From Pseudomonadota bacterium (GTDB lineage: Bacteria; Pseudomonadota; Alphaproteobacteria; Sphingomonadales; Sphingomonadaceae), in contig JAEZIO010000026.1 in the NCBI GenBank assembly GCA_023436615.1, positions 22,322 through 86,321 of the forward strand: a stretch of 64,000 nucleotides of DNA, written 5' to 3'. Both the position numbers and the translations under genes were made by a program. The notes under the pieces are model-generated. The model was not told where the DNA came from, searched no databases, and was given only the letters and a program-made list of their open reading frames with translations. This document shows positions 56,134-63,923 of the stretch, piece after piece (within the stretch, counting starts at the first letter, position 1; each line of letters opens with the position of its first letter).

Positions 56134-57885
56134 CTAGTGGCAGGCGCCGCCGTTCGGCCAGCCCGTCCAGCCGGCGCCGCGAACCACGCGTCCCGGCTTC
56201 GCGCCGGTATGAACGCCGTTCTTCATGACCTGAACGCCGTTCACGAAAACGTCGCGGACTCCGGTCGCCAGCTGGTGCGGCGAGGCATAGGTAGCATGGT
56301 CCTGGATGCGCTGCGGATCGAACACTACGACATCGGCGACCATTCCGGGCCTAAGGTAGCCGCGGTCCGCCAATCCGAGGTTGGAAGCGGGCAGCGAAGT
56401 CAGCCGCCGGATTGCATCCGGAAGACTTGCGGCCTTGTCGTCACGCACGTAGCGTCCCAGGAGCCGGGCGAAATTGCCGTAGGCCCGCGGGTGAGCGTTC
56501 GACTTCAGGAACACGCCCTCCGGCGCCGGCGCCCCTTCGTCGGACCCGAAGCTCATCCAGGGAAGTGCGACCTCGCGCTTCACATTGTCCTCGTTCATGA
56601 GGAAATAGACGGTGCCGACGCGGCTTCCGTCTTCGATAACGAGGTCGATCGCTGTTTCCTCCGGGCTCTTGCCGCGCATCCTGGCGACCTCCGCGAGCGT
56701 CTTCCCGGTGAGCGGCTTCAGCCTGTCATTCTTGAAAGCGACGAGGAGCACTTTGTCGGCGCCGCCGGCGAGCAGATAGAGATTTTCCCAGCTGCCTTGC
56801 GCCGTCCTCATTTCCCGGATCACCCGTCGGCGGACGTTCGGATTCCTCATCCGCTGGATCCACTTCTCGAGGCCGCCATCCTGAACCCATGGCGGCATTG
56901 CCGCGTCCAGGCCCGTCGCGCCGGCCGTATAGGTGTACATGTTGGCGCTGATCCTCTGCCCCGCCGCCCGCGCGGCTTCCACCTTCGCTATCGCCGTATC
57001 GATCTTTGCCCAGTTCGGCTGCCCGGCCTGCTTGAAGTGGTAGATTTGCGCCGGAGCGCCCGACTTCCGGCTGATCTCGATAAGCTCGTCGATGGATTCG
57101 AGGAGCTTGTTGCCCTCCGACCGCATGTGGCTGATGTAGGAACCGCCGCACCGCGCCGCTTCCTGCGACAGTGCGATCAGCTCGGGTGTCTCGGCATAGG
57201 CGGCGGGCGCGTAGATCAGCGAGGAGCCGACGCCTAGCGCGCCTTCCTTCATCGCGTCGCGCACCAGCGCGCGCATTCGCGAAAGTTGCTGGGAATCAGG
57301 GTCCACGTCGCGCTCGCCGAGCTCGTGCACGCGAACGGTGGTCGCACCGACGAAGGACGCGACGTTGGGGGACACTCCGCGCTTCACCAGCCACTCCAGA
57401 TATTCGCCGAGGCTCGTCCACTCGATCGGATATTTGATGTCGCCCTGCCGCTCGAGCGCGAGCTTCTTCATCTCGGGCGACAGCGGGCCCATCGAATCGC
57501 CTTCGCCGAACACCTCCAGAGTCACGCCCTGCTGGACGTCGCTGAGGCCGCGCCCGTCCTCGATCAGCGTTTCGACCGCCCAGCTCAGCATGTTGATGAA
57601 GCCCGGCGCGACGGCAAGGCCGGATGCGTCGACCTCGGTCCGACCCCTCGCCTTGGCGGCGGGCCCCGCGCCGACGATGCGGTCGCCGTTCACCAGCAGG
57701 TCGCCGACGAACGGCGCGCTTCCCGAGCCGTCGTAGATCGTGCCGTTGCGTATGATGACATCATAAACGGGCATCGGCGGCGCTGGCACGGAGGCTACCG
57801 CGACGGCGTCGCGCGGGGCGAGGGCGGGTGCCGCCGCGCAGCCGCCAAGCAGCAGTGCCGCGCCGATCAGCAGATTCGATTTCAT
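56134..57885 (-). CDS. D-aminoacylase-like amidohydrolase, lipoprotein, atypical metal site
   Basis: A 583-residue lipoprotein precursor (lipobox LLGGC, Cys16) with an N-acyl-D-amino-acid deacylase fold. Histidines of the beta-metal site appear to be present (YISHMRSEG and QIYHFKQAG), as is the catalytic-type GSDEG. The family's first metal motif HxH after GFI is replaced by GFINMLSW, and the bridging cysteine region GNCG reads GEGD. A recognisable subfamily shares this, so loss of activity is not certain; it may bind one metal or have a new substrate. No partner genes are adjacent. Confidence 0.82.
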   Translation of the reverse strand: MKSNLLIGAALLLGGCAAAPALAPRDAVAVASVPAPPMPVYDVIIRNGTIYDGSGSAPFVGDLLVNGDRIVGAGPAAKARGRTEVDASGLAVAPGFINMLSWAVETLIEDGRGLSDVQQGVTLEVFGEGDSMGPLSPEMKKLALERQGDIKYPIEWTSLGEYLEWLVKRGVSPNVASFVGATTVRVHELGERDVDPDSQQLSRMRALVRDAMKEGALGVGSSLIYAPAAYAETPELIALSQEAARCGGSYISHMRSEGNKLLESIDELIEISRKSGAPAQIYHFKQAGQPNWAKIDTAIAKVEAARAAGQRISANMYTYTAGATGLDAAMPPWVQDGGLEKWIQRMRNPNVRRRVIREMRTAQGSWENLYLLAGGADKVLLVAFKNDRLKPLTGKTLAEVARMRGKSPEETAIDLVIEDGSRVGTVYFLMNEDNVKREVALPWMSFGSDEGAPAPEGVFLKSNAHPRAYGNFARLLGRYVRDDKAASLPDAIRRLTSLPASNLGLADRGYLRPGMVADVVVFDPQRIQDHATYASPHQLATGVRDVFVNGVQVMKNGVHTGAKPGRVVRGAGWTGWPNGGACH

Positions 57886-57962
57886 TGGCGAGCCCCCTTT
57901 CGCGCTGGAACAGGCGCCGAAAACTGCCCTATTTGAATCGGCACGGCAATTGAGGGGATCGA

Positions 57963-58775
57963 ATGCGGATCGTGGTGGTAGCTCCGAGCAATGCGCTCAA
58001 ACGCGAGGCGGCCGAGCGTGTGGAATCGCTCGCTCTCGAACACGGCGACTGCGAACTCATCATCCATCCGCAATGCTTCCTGTCTGCCGGACATTTCGCC
58101 GGATCCGATGAGGAGCGGCTCGCCGCGCTTCGCGAGGTCATGGCCGACCCGTCGGTTGACGCGGTGTGGTTCGCGCGCGGCGGATATGGATCGAATCGCA
58201 TTGCCGAAGCGGCTGCTGCGGACATTCCGCCTGCGGCCCGCGGAAAGCTGTTCATGGGCTACAGCGACACGGGCTTCCTGCTCGCGGCTTTCCACAAGGC
58301 TGGGCTCGATGTGGCGCACGGGCCGATGCCTCAGGATGTGCTGCGCGACGGCGGTGAGGCCGCGGTGAACCGGGCGCTCGACTGGCTCGTCCGGCGCGAC
58401 GAGCGCGCCTTGGAGCCTCAGCTCAGGCAACCCGCCATGGCATTCAATCTCACCGTCCTGTCGAAGCTGCTCGGCACGGTCCTGGAGCCCGATTTCAACG
58501 GGATCGAACTGATCGTGGAGGAGGTAAGCGAGCATCATTACCGGATCGACCGGCTGATGTTCCATGTGACGTCCAACCCCAATGTCCGCTCGGTCGCGCG
58601 GATCCGCTTGGGACGAGCTTCGGACATCCCCGAGAACGATCCGGAATTTCACCATGACGAGCACGCGATCGCAGCCGATTGGTGCCGACGTTCGGGGATC
58701 GCGTTGGGTCCGCCGGCGGACATCGGGCACGACAGCGCAAACAAGGTTGTGCCGTTCGGTCGCGCTCCTCTGTAA
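57963..58775 (+). CDS. S66-family L,D-carboxypeptidase (LdcA/MccF type)
   Basis: Cytoplasmic serine peptidase of the S66 family. The LdcA branch removes the terminal D-Ala of recycled tetrapeptides; MccF degrades microcin C. The 270-residue product has nucleophile Ser101 in MGYSDTG, the glutamate near 186-187 (IVEEVSE) and His256 (DIGHD). The conserved ARGGYGSNRI is at about residues 71-80. It is slightly shorter than LdcA (about 300), mainly at the start. Recycling context (AmpG, AmgK-MurU, Mur ligase) favours the LdcA role. Confidence 0.85.
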   Translation: MRIVVVAPSNALKREAAERVESLALEHGDCELIIHPQCFLSAGHFAGSDEERLAALREVMADPSVDAVWFARGGYGSNRIAEAAAADIPPAARGKLFMGYSDTGFLLAAFHKAGLDVAHGPMPQDVLRDGGEAAVNRALDWLVRRDERALEPQLRQPAMAFNLTVLSKLLGTVLEPDFNGIELIVEEVSEHHYRIDRLMFHVTSNPNVRSVARIRLGRASDIPENDPEFHHDEHAIAADWCRRSGIALGPPADIGHDSANKVVPFGRAPL

Positions 58776-58793
58776 GCCCTCTCGGAATCTGCA

Positions 58794-58822
58794 TTGCAAA
58801 GACAACGGCTTTGCGCTCTACA
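58794..58822 (+). promoter_or_regulatory. Promoter for the SWIB gene
   Basis: TTGCAA (58794-58799), 17 bases, TCTACA (58817-58822). Start near 58830 leaves a short leader containing CAGGAGGG before the ATG at 58848. Confidence 0.5.
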
Positions 58823-58847
58823 AACTGCAGAACAACAGGAGGGCCAA

Positions 58848-59117
58848 ATGGCACAAGGCACTGGTCGTAAAGCAGGGGGCGGGTTGGCCCGTCCGGTTCA
58901 ACCTTCGGCGGATCTCGCGGCGATCTGCGGCAGCCAGCCGCTACCGCGCAGCCAGGTCGTTTCCAAGGTGTGGGACCACATTCGCAAGAACAACCTGCAA
59001 AACCCGCAGAACAAACGGGAAATTATGGCGGACGACAAGCTGAAGAAGGTCTTCGGGGGCAAGGACCGGGTCAGCATGTTCGAGATGAACAAGCACCTCT
59101 CGAACCACCTCAAATAA
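58848..59117 (+). CDS. SWIB/MDM2-domain protein
   Basis: An 89-residue protein containing a SWIB domain (LPRSQVVSKVWDHIRKNNLQ through KLKKVFGGKDRVSMFEMNKHLSNHLK) with a short basic N-terminus. Bacterial SWIB proteins are small, widespread and of unclear role; those of Chlamydia bind DNA-condensing proteins. AGGAGG lies before ATG 58848; the frame is open upstream but without a better start. It has its own promoter and a strong terminator, so it is monocistronic. Confidence 0.9.
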   Translation: MAQGTGRKAGGGLARPVQPSADLAAICGSQPLPRSQVVSKVWDHIRKNNLQNPQNKREIMADDKLKKVFGGKDRVSMFEMNKHLSNHLK

Positions 59118-59139
59118 GCTTCGCCAAGGCAGAAGCGAA

Positions 59140-59173
59140 AAGGGGCTCGCGGTTTTCCGCGGGCCCTTTTTTT
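59140..59173 (+). terminator. Strong rho-independent terminator after the SWIB gene
   Basis: A 13-bp stem AAGGGGCTCGCGG with CCGCGGGCCCTTT (two G-T pairs) and loop TTTT, ending in a run of seven T (59167-59173). This is the clearest terminator in the window. Confidence 0.92.
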
Positions 59174-59204
59174 ATCCCTAGGACGTTCGACTCGGCGGCG
59201 GCGA

Positions 59205-59948
59205 TCATCCGCGCCAGAGCCCGTCGAGCTTCTCGCGGGTGACCGGGTAGCCGATCCCTTCCGGAATCGTGATGAAATTCTCACCGTCGATCTGTTCGAC
59301 CCAGGGACTGATCGGCTCGATTGGATGCCCTTCGGCGTCGGCGCGCATCGCCTCGAAGCTGTCGTGCTTCGCGAGCCGCTCGAGGTTGCGGCGCGTTGGG
59401 AAGATCAGGCGCGCCTCTCCACGGGCCTCCCGATCCAGTGCCTCCTGCGCGCTGATCCAGAAAGCGGCGCTGCACTCGCCCTCGACGATCCTCGGCTGCC
59501 AATCGTCGCCGGGGGCGCGGGCGAGGAAGAACAGGGTGTCGAAGCGGCGGGTCGCGTGGAACTTGGGCACCCAGCGCGCGAACGGGATCAGTGCGTCGCC
59601 ATCCAGCGCGAGCCCGAAGCGCTCGAGCACCGCCTCGAACGGAACATCGGCAAGCAGGTCGCGCTGCGCCTCGACCGCCACCACAGGCGGGGGCACGGGC
59701 GCGAGGCCCACCGGTATCGCCGTTTCCTCGAGAGTCTCGCGGATAGCCGCGACCCGCGCGGCCGCGTCTGCCGCTCCGGCGCCGAGCTTTTCATCCTGCG
59801 CGTCGATCCGCCCGCCGGGAAAGACAAGCGCGCCAGCCGCGAACGCCATCCCCGCGGCGCGTTCGACCATCAGCAGTTCCGGCGGGCCGCTGGCGTTGTC
59901 GCGGACCGTCACGAGAGTCGCGGCAGGGATCGCAGGGCGGCCTTCCAT
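59205..59948 (-). CDS. Nudix hydrolase, NUDT19-like
   Basis: A 247-residue hydrolase with an N-terminal Nudix fold (LVFPGGRIDAQDE ... RETLEETAIPVG). About 10 residues separate the Gx5E from the RExxEE half of the box, as in long NUDT19/NUDT7-like proteins. Long members often act on acyl-CoA or CoA derivatives, but the substrate is not known here. It is convergent with the SWIB gene beyond its terminator. The downstream minus-strand gap to 59117 holds no gene. Confidence 0.85.
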   Translation of the reverse strand: MEGRPAIPAATLVTVRDNASGPPELLMVERAAGMAFAAGALVFPGGRIDAQDEKLGAGAADAAARVAAIRETLEETAIPVGLAPVPPPVVAVEAQRDLLADVPFEAVLERFGLALDGDALIPFARWVPKFHATRRFDTLFFLARAPGDDWQPRIVEGECSAAFWISAQEALDREARGEARLIFPTRRNLERLAKHDSFEAMRADAEGHPIEPISPWVEQIDGENFITIPEGIGYPVTREKLDGLWRG

Positions 59949-59973
59949 CGCCGCGACCTAGCTCGCGGGCGGC

Positions 59974-60234
59974 CTACATGCCCGCGATATTTTCGTCCTC
60001 AGGGGTTTCCGCGCCGGTTGCATTGTCGGTCGCCTGCGACTCCTGTTGAAGCTGCGCTGCCTGGTTCTCCAGCACTGCGGCTTCCGAAGCGACGTTGGCC
60101 GCCTGATCCGACAGCTCGTTTAGGTCCTGCGCCTCGCTGGCGTTGATCTGGTTGAGCTGGTCCTGGTTGCCGCGCCCGCAGGCCGACAGCGCAAGGAGAC
60201 CGAAAGCAGCAGCGGCAAGGCTAATCTTGTTCAT
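59974..60234 (-). CDS. Small lipoprotein with heptad-like Gln/Asn/Ala-rich helix
   Basis: An 86-residue lipoprotein precursor: lipobox LSAC (Cys19), then a Gln/Asn/Ala-rich, predicted coiled-coil stretch (LNQINASEAQDLNELSDQAA and similar) and an acidic tail. GAGGGA precedes ATG 60234. Probably anchored to the periplasmic side of a membrane. No family is assigned. It is divergent from the tmRNA gene. Confidence 0.7.
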   Translation of the reverse strand: MNKISLAAAAFGLLALSACGRGNQDQLNQINASEAQDLNELSDQAANVASEAAVLENQAAQLQQESQATDNATGAETPEDENIAGM

Positions 60235-60310
60235 CACGTCCCTCGTCGAGAATGGCGTGGCACCCCATAACAGCTGCCCCGGCCCCAGCGCCAGCCGCTC
60301 GGAGCAATCC

Positions 60311-60338
60311 TTGTTATCGCGGCCGAAAATCCCTATTT
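60311..60338 (+). promoter_or_regulatory. Promoter of the tmRNA gene
   Basis: TTGTTA (60311-60316), 16 bases, CTATTT (60333-60338). Expected transcription start near 60345, just before the perfect GCCGGG-GCGA-CCCGGC hairpin (60347-60362) that opens the acceptor piece. Confidence 0.55.
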
Positions 60339-60431
60339 TCCTTGGTGCCGGGGCGACCCGGCTATGTCGGTAGACTGTCGTGTGGAATAGGCATTTCGGA
60401 CCCGGGGGGCAGTACCCCGGCGCCTCCACCA

Positions 60432-60466
60432 CCAGCCGCGAAACTGCAGCAGGCGCGGTTGCTGAT
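60432..60466 (+). other. Intervening spacer between tmRNA acceptor and coding pieces
   Basis: 35 bases between the encoded CCA and the GGGGGCG that opens the coding piece. In permuted tmRNAs this segment is removed during maturation. Boundaries follow from the pairing of the acceptor stem. Confidence 0.75.
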
Positions 60467-60549
60467 GGGGGCGAAATAGGATCGACGAGTGCAATAAAGA
60501 CGCGATTGCCGATCGGATCGGGCCACCGTGACGGCTCATTCACACAAGT

Positions 60550-60585
60550 GCCAACGACAACGAGGCACTCGCGATTGCCGCGTAA
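60550..60585 (+). other. ssrA: tmRNA proteolysis-tag reading frame
   Basis: Resume codon GCC (60550-60552) to TAA (60583-60585) encodes ANDNEALAIAA, to which tmRNA adds its own alanine. AND at the start and a hydrophobic-Ala-Ala end match tmRNA tags recognised by ClpXP. Confidence 0.9.
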
Positions 60586-60623
60586 CTGACGTCCTAACGG
60601 ACTGACGTTACAAAGCTTAAGCG

Positions 60624-60740
60624 CGGTCGGACCCCACCGGGCAACAGAAGGGGATTCCAGCGGCCTCCGAGGGAGCCGGGCAACAGAATCCCTCGGACTC
60701 TCCTGGGCGCGGAGCCCGGGCAACAGAATGGCGGCGCGCA
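60624..60740 (+). repeat. Three tandem pseudoknots with a shared CCGGGCAACAGAA motif
   Basis: CCGGGCAACAGAA occurs at 60637-60649, 60676-60688 and 60716-60728, spaced 39 and 40 bases. In copy 2, CGGC (60661-60664) can pair with GCCG (60675-60678) while TCCGAGGGA (60666-60674) pairs with TCCCTCGGA (60689-60697): an H-type pseudoknot. Copy 1 has the same layout (CGGT/ACCG plus CCCC/GGGG). Copy 3 has GGGC/GCCC and a looser second stem. Confidence 0.8.
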
Positions 60741-60759
60741 GCTTGTGCGGGGCACAAGC
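60741..60759 (+). other. Hairpin at the 3' end of the tmRNA gene
   Basis: Perfect 8-bp stem GCTTGTGC/GCACAAGC with loop GGG directly after the third pseudoknot. It has no T-tract, so it could be a processing or stabilising stem or a weak terminator. Confidence 0.4.
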
Positions 60760-60835
60760 GAGCACGGCTATCCCCACTTTCCTTTCATACACGCAACTGC
60801 CACGCTCGCCTCCTCACCGGGGGAGGGCCTTACTC

Positions 60836-62872
60836 GTGCGCCACGCATTTATCGCGATTCTACTAGCCACCTGCGCGTCCGTCGCGACCGCTGCTCCAAC
60901 GCCGAAGGACCAGCTCCTCGTCCCACCGAAGGACGCCAGGCATTTCGTCGTCGTCTCGAGCGCCGGCAAGCATGGCGACGAATATGTTTGGACGCTCCCT
61001 GACGGACGAATTGCGTTCCGCGAATCGATCCTACTTCGCGGCCTCGAGTTCGAGACCGATCAGACCTTCCGCATCGGCGCTGACGGAATGCCGGCGGAGA
61101 TCGTCGTTCGCGGTGTGACGCCGCAGGGTGACGCTGCGGAAAGTTTCGCGATCACCGACGGGCGGGCCAAATGGGTGAGCCCCGTCGACAAGGGCGAGGC
61201 GGCCTATTCGTCGCCCGCTTATTACCTGCCGCAGGGCGGCACCTTCGCCGGCCTCGCGCCGCAGGTCGAGCGGCTGCTCGCCGCCGGCCGGACGGGGCTT
61301 GCTTTGCTCCCGACCGGCAAGGCGACGTTCGACAAGGTCGCCTCGCTGACCGTGGACGGCCCGGAGGGTCGCAAGTCAATCGACCTGATCCTGGTCAAAG
61401 GCACCAGCCAGAGCCCGCAGCCGGTATGGGTCGAGAACGGCAAGTTTTTCGGCGCCGTGGTCGGCCTCGGGCTACTCCCGGCAGGCTATGAGGCCAATCT
61501 GGGGAAGATGCAGGCGGCGCAGGATTCCGCGATCGCCGCACTGGCGCCGGCGATCGCGGCGAAGTTCCTGACCGCCGACGCCCGGCGCCCGGTGCTGTTC
61601 AGCAACGTGCGGATGTACGACGCCGACAAGGAGGCGTTCGTCGACGGCCGATACGTGCTCGCCGACGGGGGCAAGATCGTGAGCGTGGGAGCCTCCGCGC
61701 CCGCGACGCTGCCGCCGGGAACGCGGATTATCGACGGCGCCGCCAAGACGCTCGTGCCGGGCCTGTGGGACAGCCACATGCACGTGGCCGACGACTTCAC
61801 CGCGGTCAGCGAGCTCGCGCTTGGAGTCACGTCCTGCCGCAACCCGGGCGGGCCCATCGAGCTCGAGGTCTCGCAGCGCGAGCGCCGCGCAAAGGGCGCC
61901 TTGCTCGGACCCGAATGTTTCGACTCCGCGATCATCGACCAGAAGGGTCCGCTGGTGGCGCAAGGGAGCCTTGCGGTCGGGAGCCTCGAGGAGACTCTGG
62001 CCGCGGTCCGCAAGATCAAGGCGGCAGGGCTGACCGGCGTCAAATTCTATACGTCCATGAAGCCGGAATGGATTCCGCCCGCGGCCAAGCTCGCGCACGA
62101 GCTGGGGCTCCACGTCCACGGCCACATCCCGGCCGGAATGCGCACGCTCGACGCGATCAATGCCGGGTACGACGAGATCACGCACATCTATTTCGCGACG
62201 ATGCAGGCGATGCCGGACGAGGTCGTGGCGAAGGCGAACACCACGATGCGCCTTCTTGGCCCCGGCAAATATTTCAAGGATGTCGACCTCGACGCCGAGC
62301 CGATGAAGACCGTGATCAGGACGATGGCCGAGCGGAAGACCGCGCTCGATCCGACTCTTGTCGTGGTCGAAGGCGTGCTCCTAGCAAATGCCGGCACCGT
62401 CAGCCCCGCCTACACGTCCTTCGTCGGTACCCTGCCGCCGGCCACAGAGCGCGGCTTCAAGGCCGGTTCGATCCCCTATCTTCCGGGCATGACCCGCGCC
62501 GATGCTAAGGCGAGCGTCCGGCACATGGGCGAGTATGTCGCGAAGCTCCGCAAGGCCGGCGTGCCGATCGTTGCAGGGACCGACGGTTACGGCATGGAGC
62601 TCGTTCGTGAGCTCGAGCTCTACGTCGAGGGCGGGATGAGCCCGGGGCAAGCGCTCGCGACCGCAACCATCGACGCCGCGCGCAACGTCGGCGCCGACAG
62701 GCGCACCGGATCGATCGCCGTCGGCAAGGAGGCGGACCTCGTGCTCGTCGATGGCGACCCGTCGAAGCGCATCGGCGATCTTCGCCACGTCGACCAGGTG
62801 ATGAGCGACGGCGTGCTGATGGACGGCGACGCGCTACGCGAAGCGGCCGGCTTCAGCGGAAGGCCGAAGTGA
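60836..62872 (+). CDS. Secreted amidohydrolase-family enzyme
   Basis: A 678-residue exported protein (signal peptide residues 1-20) with an amidohydrolase domain in its C-terminal half: metal motif DSHMHV (His314 and His316), further ligands in HVHGHIPAGM and THIYF, and the catalytic aspartate in VAGTDGYG. The N-terminal 200 residues are an extra beta-rich region. Substrate unknown; imidazolonepropionase- or prolidase-like members are common in this clan. GTG 60836 is preferred (GGGAGGG 8 bases upstream, clean signal peptide). An upstream in-frame ATG at 60728 lies inside the tmRNA. Confidence 0.85.
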   Translation: MRHAFIAILLATCASVATAAPTPKDQLLVPPKDARHFVVVSSAGKHGDEYVWTLPDGRIAFRESILLRGLEFETDQTFRIGADGMPAEIVVRGVTPQGDAAESFAITDGRAKWVSPVDKGEAAYSSPAYYLPQGGTFAGLAPQVERLLAAGRTGLALLPTGKATFDKVASLTVDGPEGRKSIDLILVKGTSQSPQPVWVENGKFFGAVVGLGLLPAGYEANLGKMQAAQDSAIAALAPAIAAKFLTADARRPVLFSNVRMYDADKEAFVDGRYVLADGGKIVSVGASAPATLPPGTRIIDGAAKTLVPGLWDSHMHVADDFTAVSELALGVTSCRNPGGPIELEVSQRERRAKGALLGPECFDSAIIDQKGPLVAQGSLAVGSLEETLAAVRKIKAAGLTGVKFYTSMKPEWIPPAAKLAHELGLHVHGHIPAGMRTLDAINAGYDEITHIYFATMQAMPDEVVAKANTTMRLLGPGKYFKDVDLDAEPMKTVIRTMAERKTALDPTLVVVEGVLLANAGTVSPAYTSFVGTLPPATERGFKAGSIPYLPGMTRADAKASVRHMGEYVAKLRKAGVPIVAGTDGYGMELVRELELYVEGGMSPGQALATATIDAARNVGADRRTGSIAVGKEADLVLVDGDPSKRIGDLRHVDQVMSDGVLMDGDALREAAGFSGRPK

Positions 62873-62883
62873 GATCGGGTCAC

Positions 62884-62915
62884 TAGTGTCCGTTTTGGGT
62901 GGAAAGTGGACATTA
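62884..62915. repeat. Copy A of a 32-base palindromic repeat
   Basis: Begins TAGTGTCCG and ends GGACATTA, with a degenerate hairpin. It matches copy B (63456-63487) at 25 of 32 positions in the same orientation. It lies between the amidohydrolase stop and the hypothetical gene stop. Confidence 0.7.
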
Positions 62916-62924
62916 CTGTGCGGC

Positions 62925-63431
62925 TCAGTCGCTTAGGACGAGCCACCCGTTTTCCCGCGCCGTCCGTAATTGCTCATCACGGGCCTCGCAGTTTTCAAAC
63001 CGACTGCCGTGGACTTCAGGCGGTCCGGCTCGCGGTATAATGAGATACAACGAGGCGAAGACATCATCACCGTTTGTGAAGCAGTCCGATTGCGCTTCTC
63101 CATATGGCAGCTTGAGCCGCAATTCCTGCTCATCTACGGACGCCCAAAGAAGCACACGGTTGAAGTGGACGGGGCTGCGCTCGTTCGAACGAACTTGAAG
63201 CCGCACAGGCGCCCGTCCTTCCCGCTCAACAGTCACTTCCCATCCGCGCTCTTTCATACTGAATGACGCGCCCACGCGGTCACCGGACTTGGGAAGCTTC
63301 CCGTCGATCTGATACTTGGTGATGGTGGGGAACGAGCCATGTGTAGCGGAGACCCAAACACCTTTGGAGCGCTCGGCAGCCGCAGTCGGGGCTTGGGTAA
63401 TCGCGGCCAGCAAGAGAAACAGAGCGGTCAT
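62925..63431 (-). CDS. Exported hypothetical protein flanked by repeats
   Basis: A 168-residue product with a signal peptide (MTALFLLLAAITQAPTAAAE, residues 1-20) and a mature part rich in beta-type segments (GVWVSATHGSFPTITKYQ, GWEVTVEREGRAPVRLQV, FNRVLLWASVDEQELRL). No domain recognised. ATG 63431 is chosen; the frame extends to a TTG at 63467 that lies inside repeat copy B, and the Shine-Dalgarno support is weak for both. Two copies of the same palindromic repeat flank the gene, which suggests insertion as a cassette or repeat-mediated rearrangement. Confidence 0.6.
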   Translation of the reverse strand: MTALFLLLAAITQAPTAAAERSKGVWVSATHGSFPTITKYQIDGKLPKSGDRVGASFSMKERGWEVTVEREGRAPVRLQVRSNERSPVHFNRVLLWASVDEQELRLKLPYGEAQSDCFTNGDDVFASLYLIIPRAGPPEVHGSRFENCEARDEQLRTARENGWLVLSD

Positions 63432-63452
63432 CTGTACCAGAGTGACAGCGGG

Positions 63453-63490
63453 GCCTAATGTCCGCAATGGGTCGAAAGCGGACGTTAGGC
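63453..63490. repeat. Copy B of the palindromic repeat
   Basis: GCCTAA (63453-63458) pairs with TTAGGC (63485-63490), with TGTCCGC and GCGGAC arms inside. It lies between mscL and the hypothetical gene, next to the hypothetical gene's possible TTG start, and matches copy A at 25 of 32 core positions. Confidence 0.75.
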
Positions 63491-63497
63491 TAAGCGG

Positions 63498-63923
63498 TCA
63501 ACTTCGCGTCCTGCGCAGCTCGTCGCGGATTTCGGTGAGCAGCTCGACTTCGGTCGGGCCACTCGCCGGATCCTTGCGTCCAGTCAGCCGCGTCGCCCAG
63601 CGAACCATCAGGAAGATGATGAACGCGAGGATCAGGAAGTTGATCAGGACGGTGACGAACTGGCCCCAGCCGAGCACGGGCGCGCCCGCGGCCTTGAGCG
63701 CCGCATAGTTGGTCAGGCTGCCAGTATAGCCCTCGGGAACGGGGCCTAGCAAAGTGAAGTAGCTCGAGAAGTCGAGGCCGCCGAAGATGGCGGCGACGAC
63801 CGGCATGATGATGTCGTCGGTCAGGCTGGCCGTGATGGTCGCGAAAGCCGCGCCGATGATCACTGCGACGGCAAGGTCGAGAACGTTGCCGCGGGCGATG
63901 AACGCCTTGAAGTCCTTCAGCAT
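63498..63923 (-). CDS. mscL: Large-conductance mechanosensitive channel
   Basis: Homopentameric channel that opens on hypo-osmotic shock. The 141-residue product begins [21 protein letters not shown], the typical MscL N-terminus, and has two membrane helices (about residues 15-45 and 75-100). [20 protein letters not shown] sequence in TM2 and a charged C-terminal bundle ([16 protein letters not shown]) complete the match. AAGGGGG precedes ATG 63923; the longer open frame starting further upstream is not used. The 77 bases to the window end hold nothing else recognisable. Confidence 0.95.
   Translation of the reverse strand: MLKDFKAFIARGNVLDLAVAVIIGAAFATITASLTDDIIMPVVAAIFGGLDFSSYFTLLGPVPEGYTGSLTNYAALKAAGAPVLGWGQFVTVLINFLILAFIIFLMVRWATRLTGRKDPASGPTEVELLTEIRDELRRTRS

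Larger units (their letters stand above)
60345..60740 (+). ncRNA. ssrA: Circularly permuted two-piece tmRNA (SsrA, alphaproteobacterial type)
   Basis: Rescues stalled ribosomes by trans-translation. The acceptor piece comes first (about 60345-60431): a T-arm-like CCGGGG/CCCCGG hairpin, then CGCCTCC-A-CCA at 60421-60431. A short spacer (60432-60466) is presumably removed. The coding piece starts at 60467 with GGGGGCG, which pairs with CGCCTCC and includes the G3-U70 wobble that identifies alanine-type acceptor stems. The tag frame GCC at 60550 to TAA at 60585 reads ANDNEALAIAA. Three pseudoknots follow to about 60740. The exact 5' and 3' ends are estimates. Permuted order (acceptor before coding) is known in alphaproteobacteria. 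Confidence 0.9.

Noticed and set aside
60637..60728. Possible CRISPR-like array: three copies of CCGGGCAACAGAA
   Set aside because: Only three short copies, with paired flanks that form pseudoknots, inside a tmRNA; no cas genes in the window.
60728..60835. In-frame upstream ATG of the amidohydrolase gene
   Set aside because: It lies inside the third tmRNA pseudoknot; GTG 60836 has a Shine-Dalgarno site and directly starts a signal peptide.
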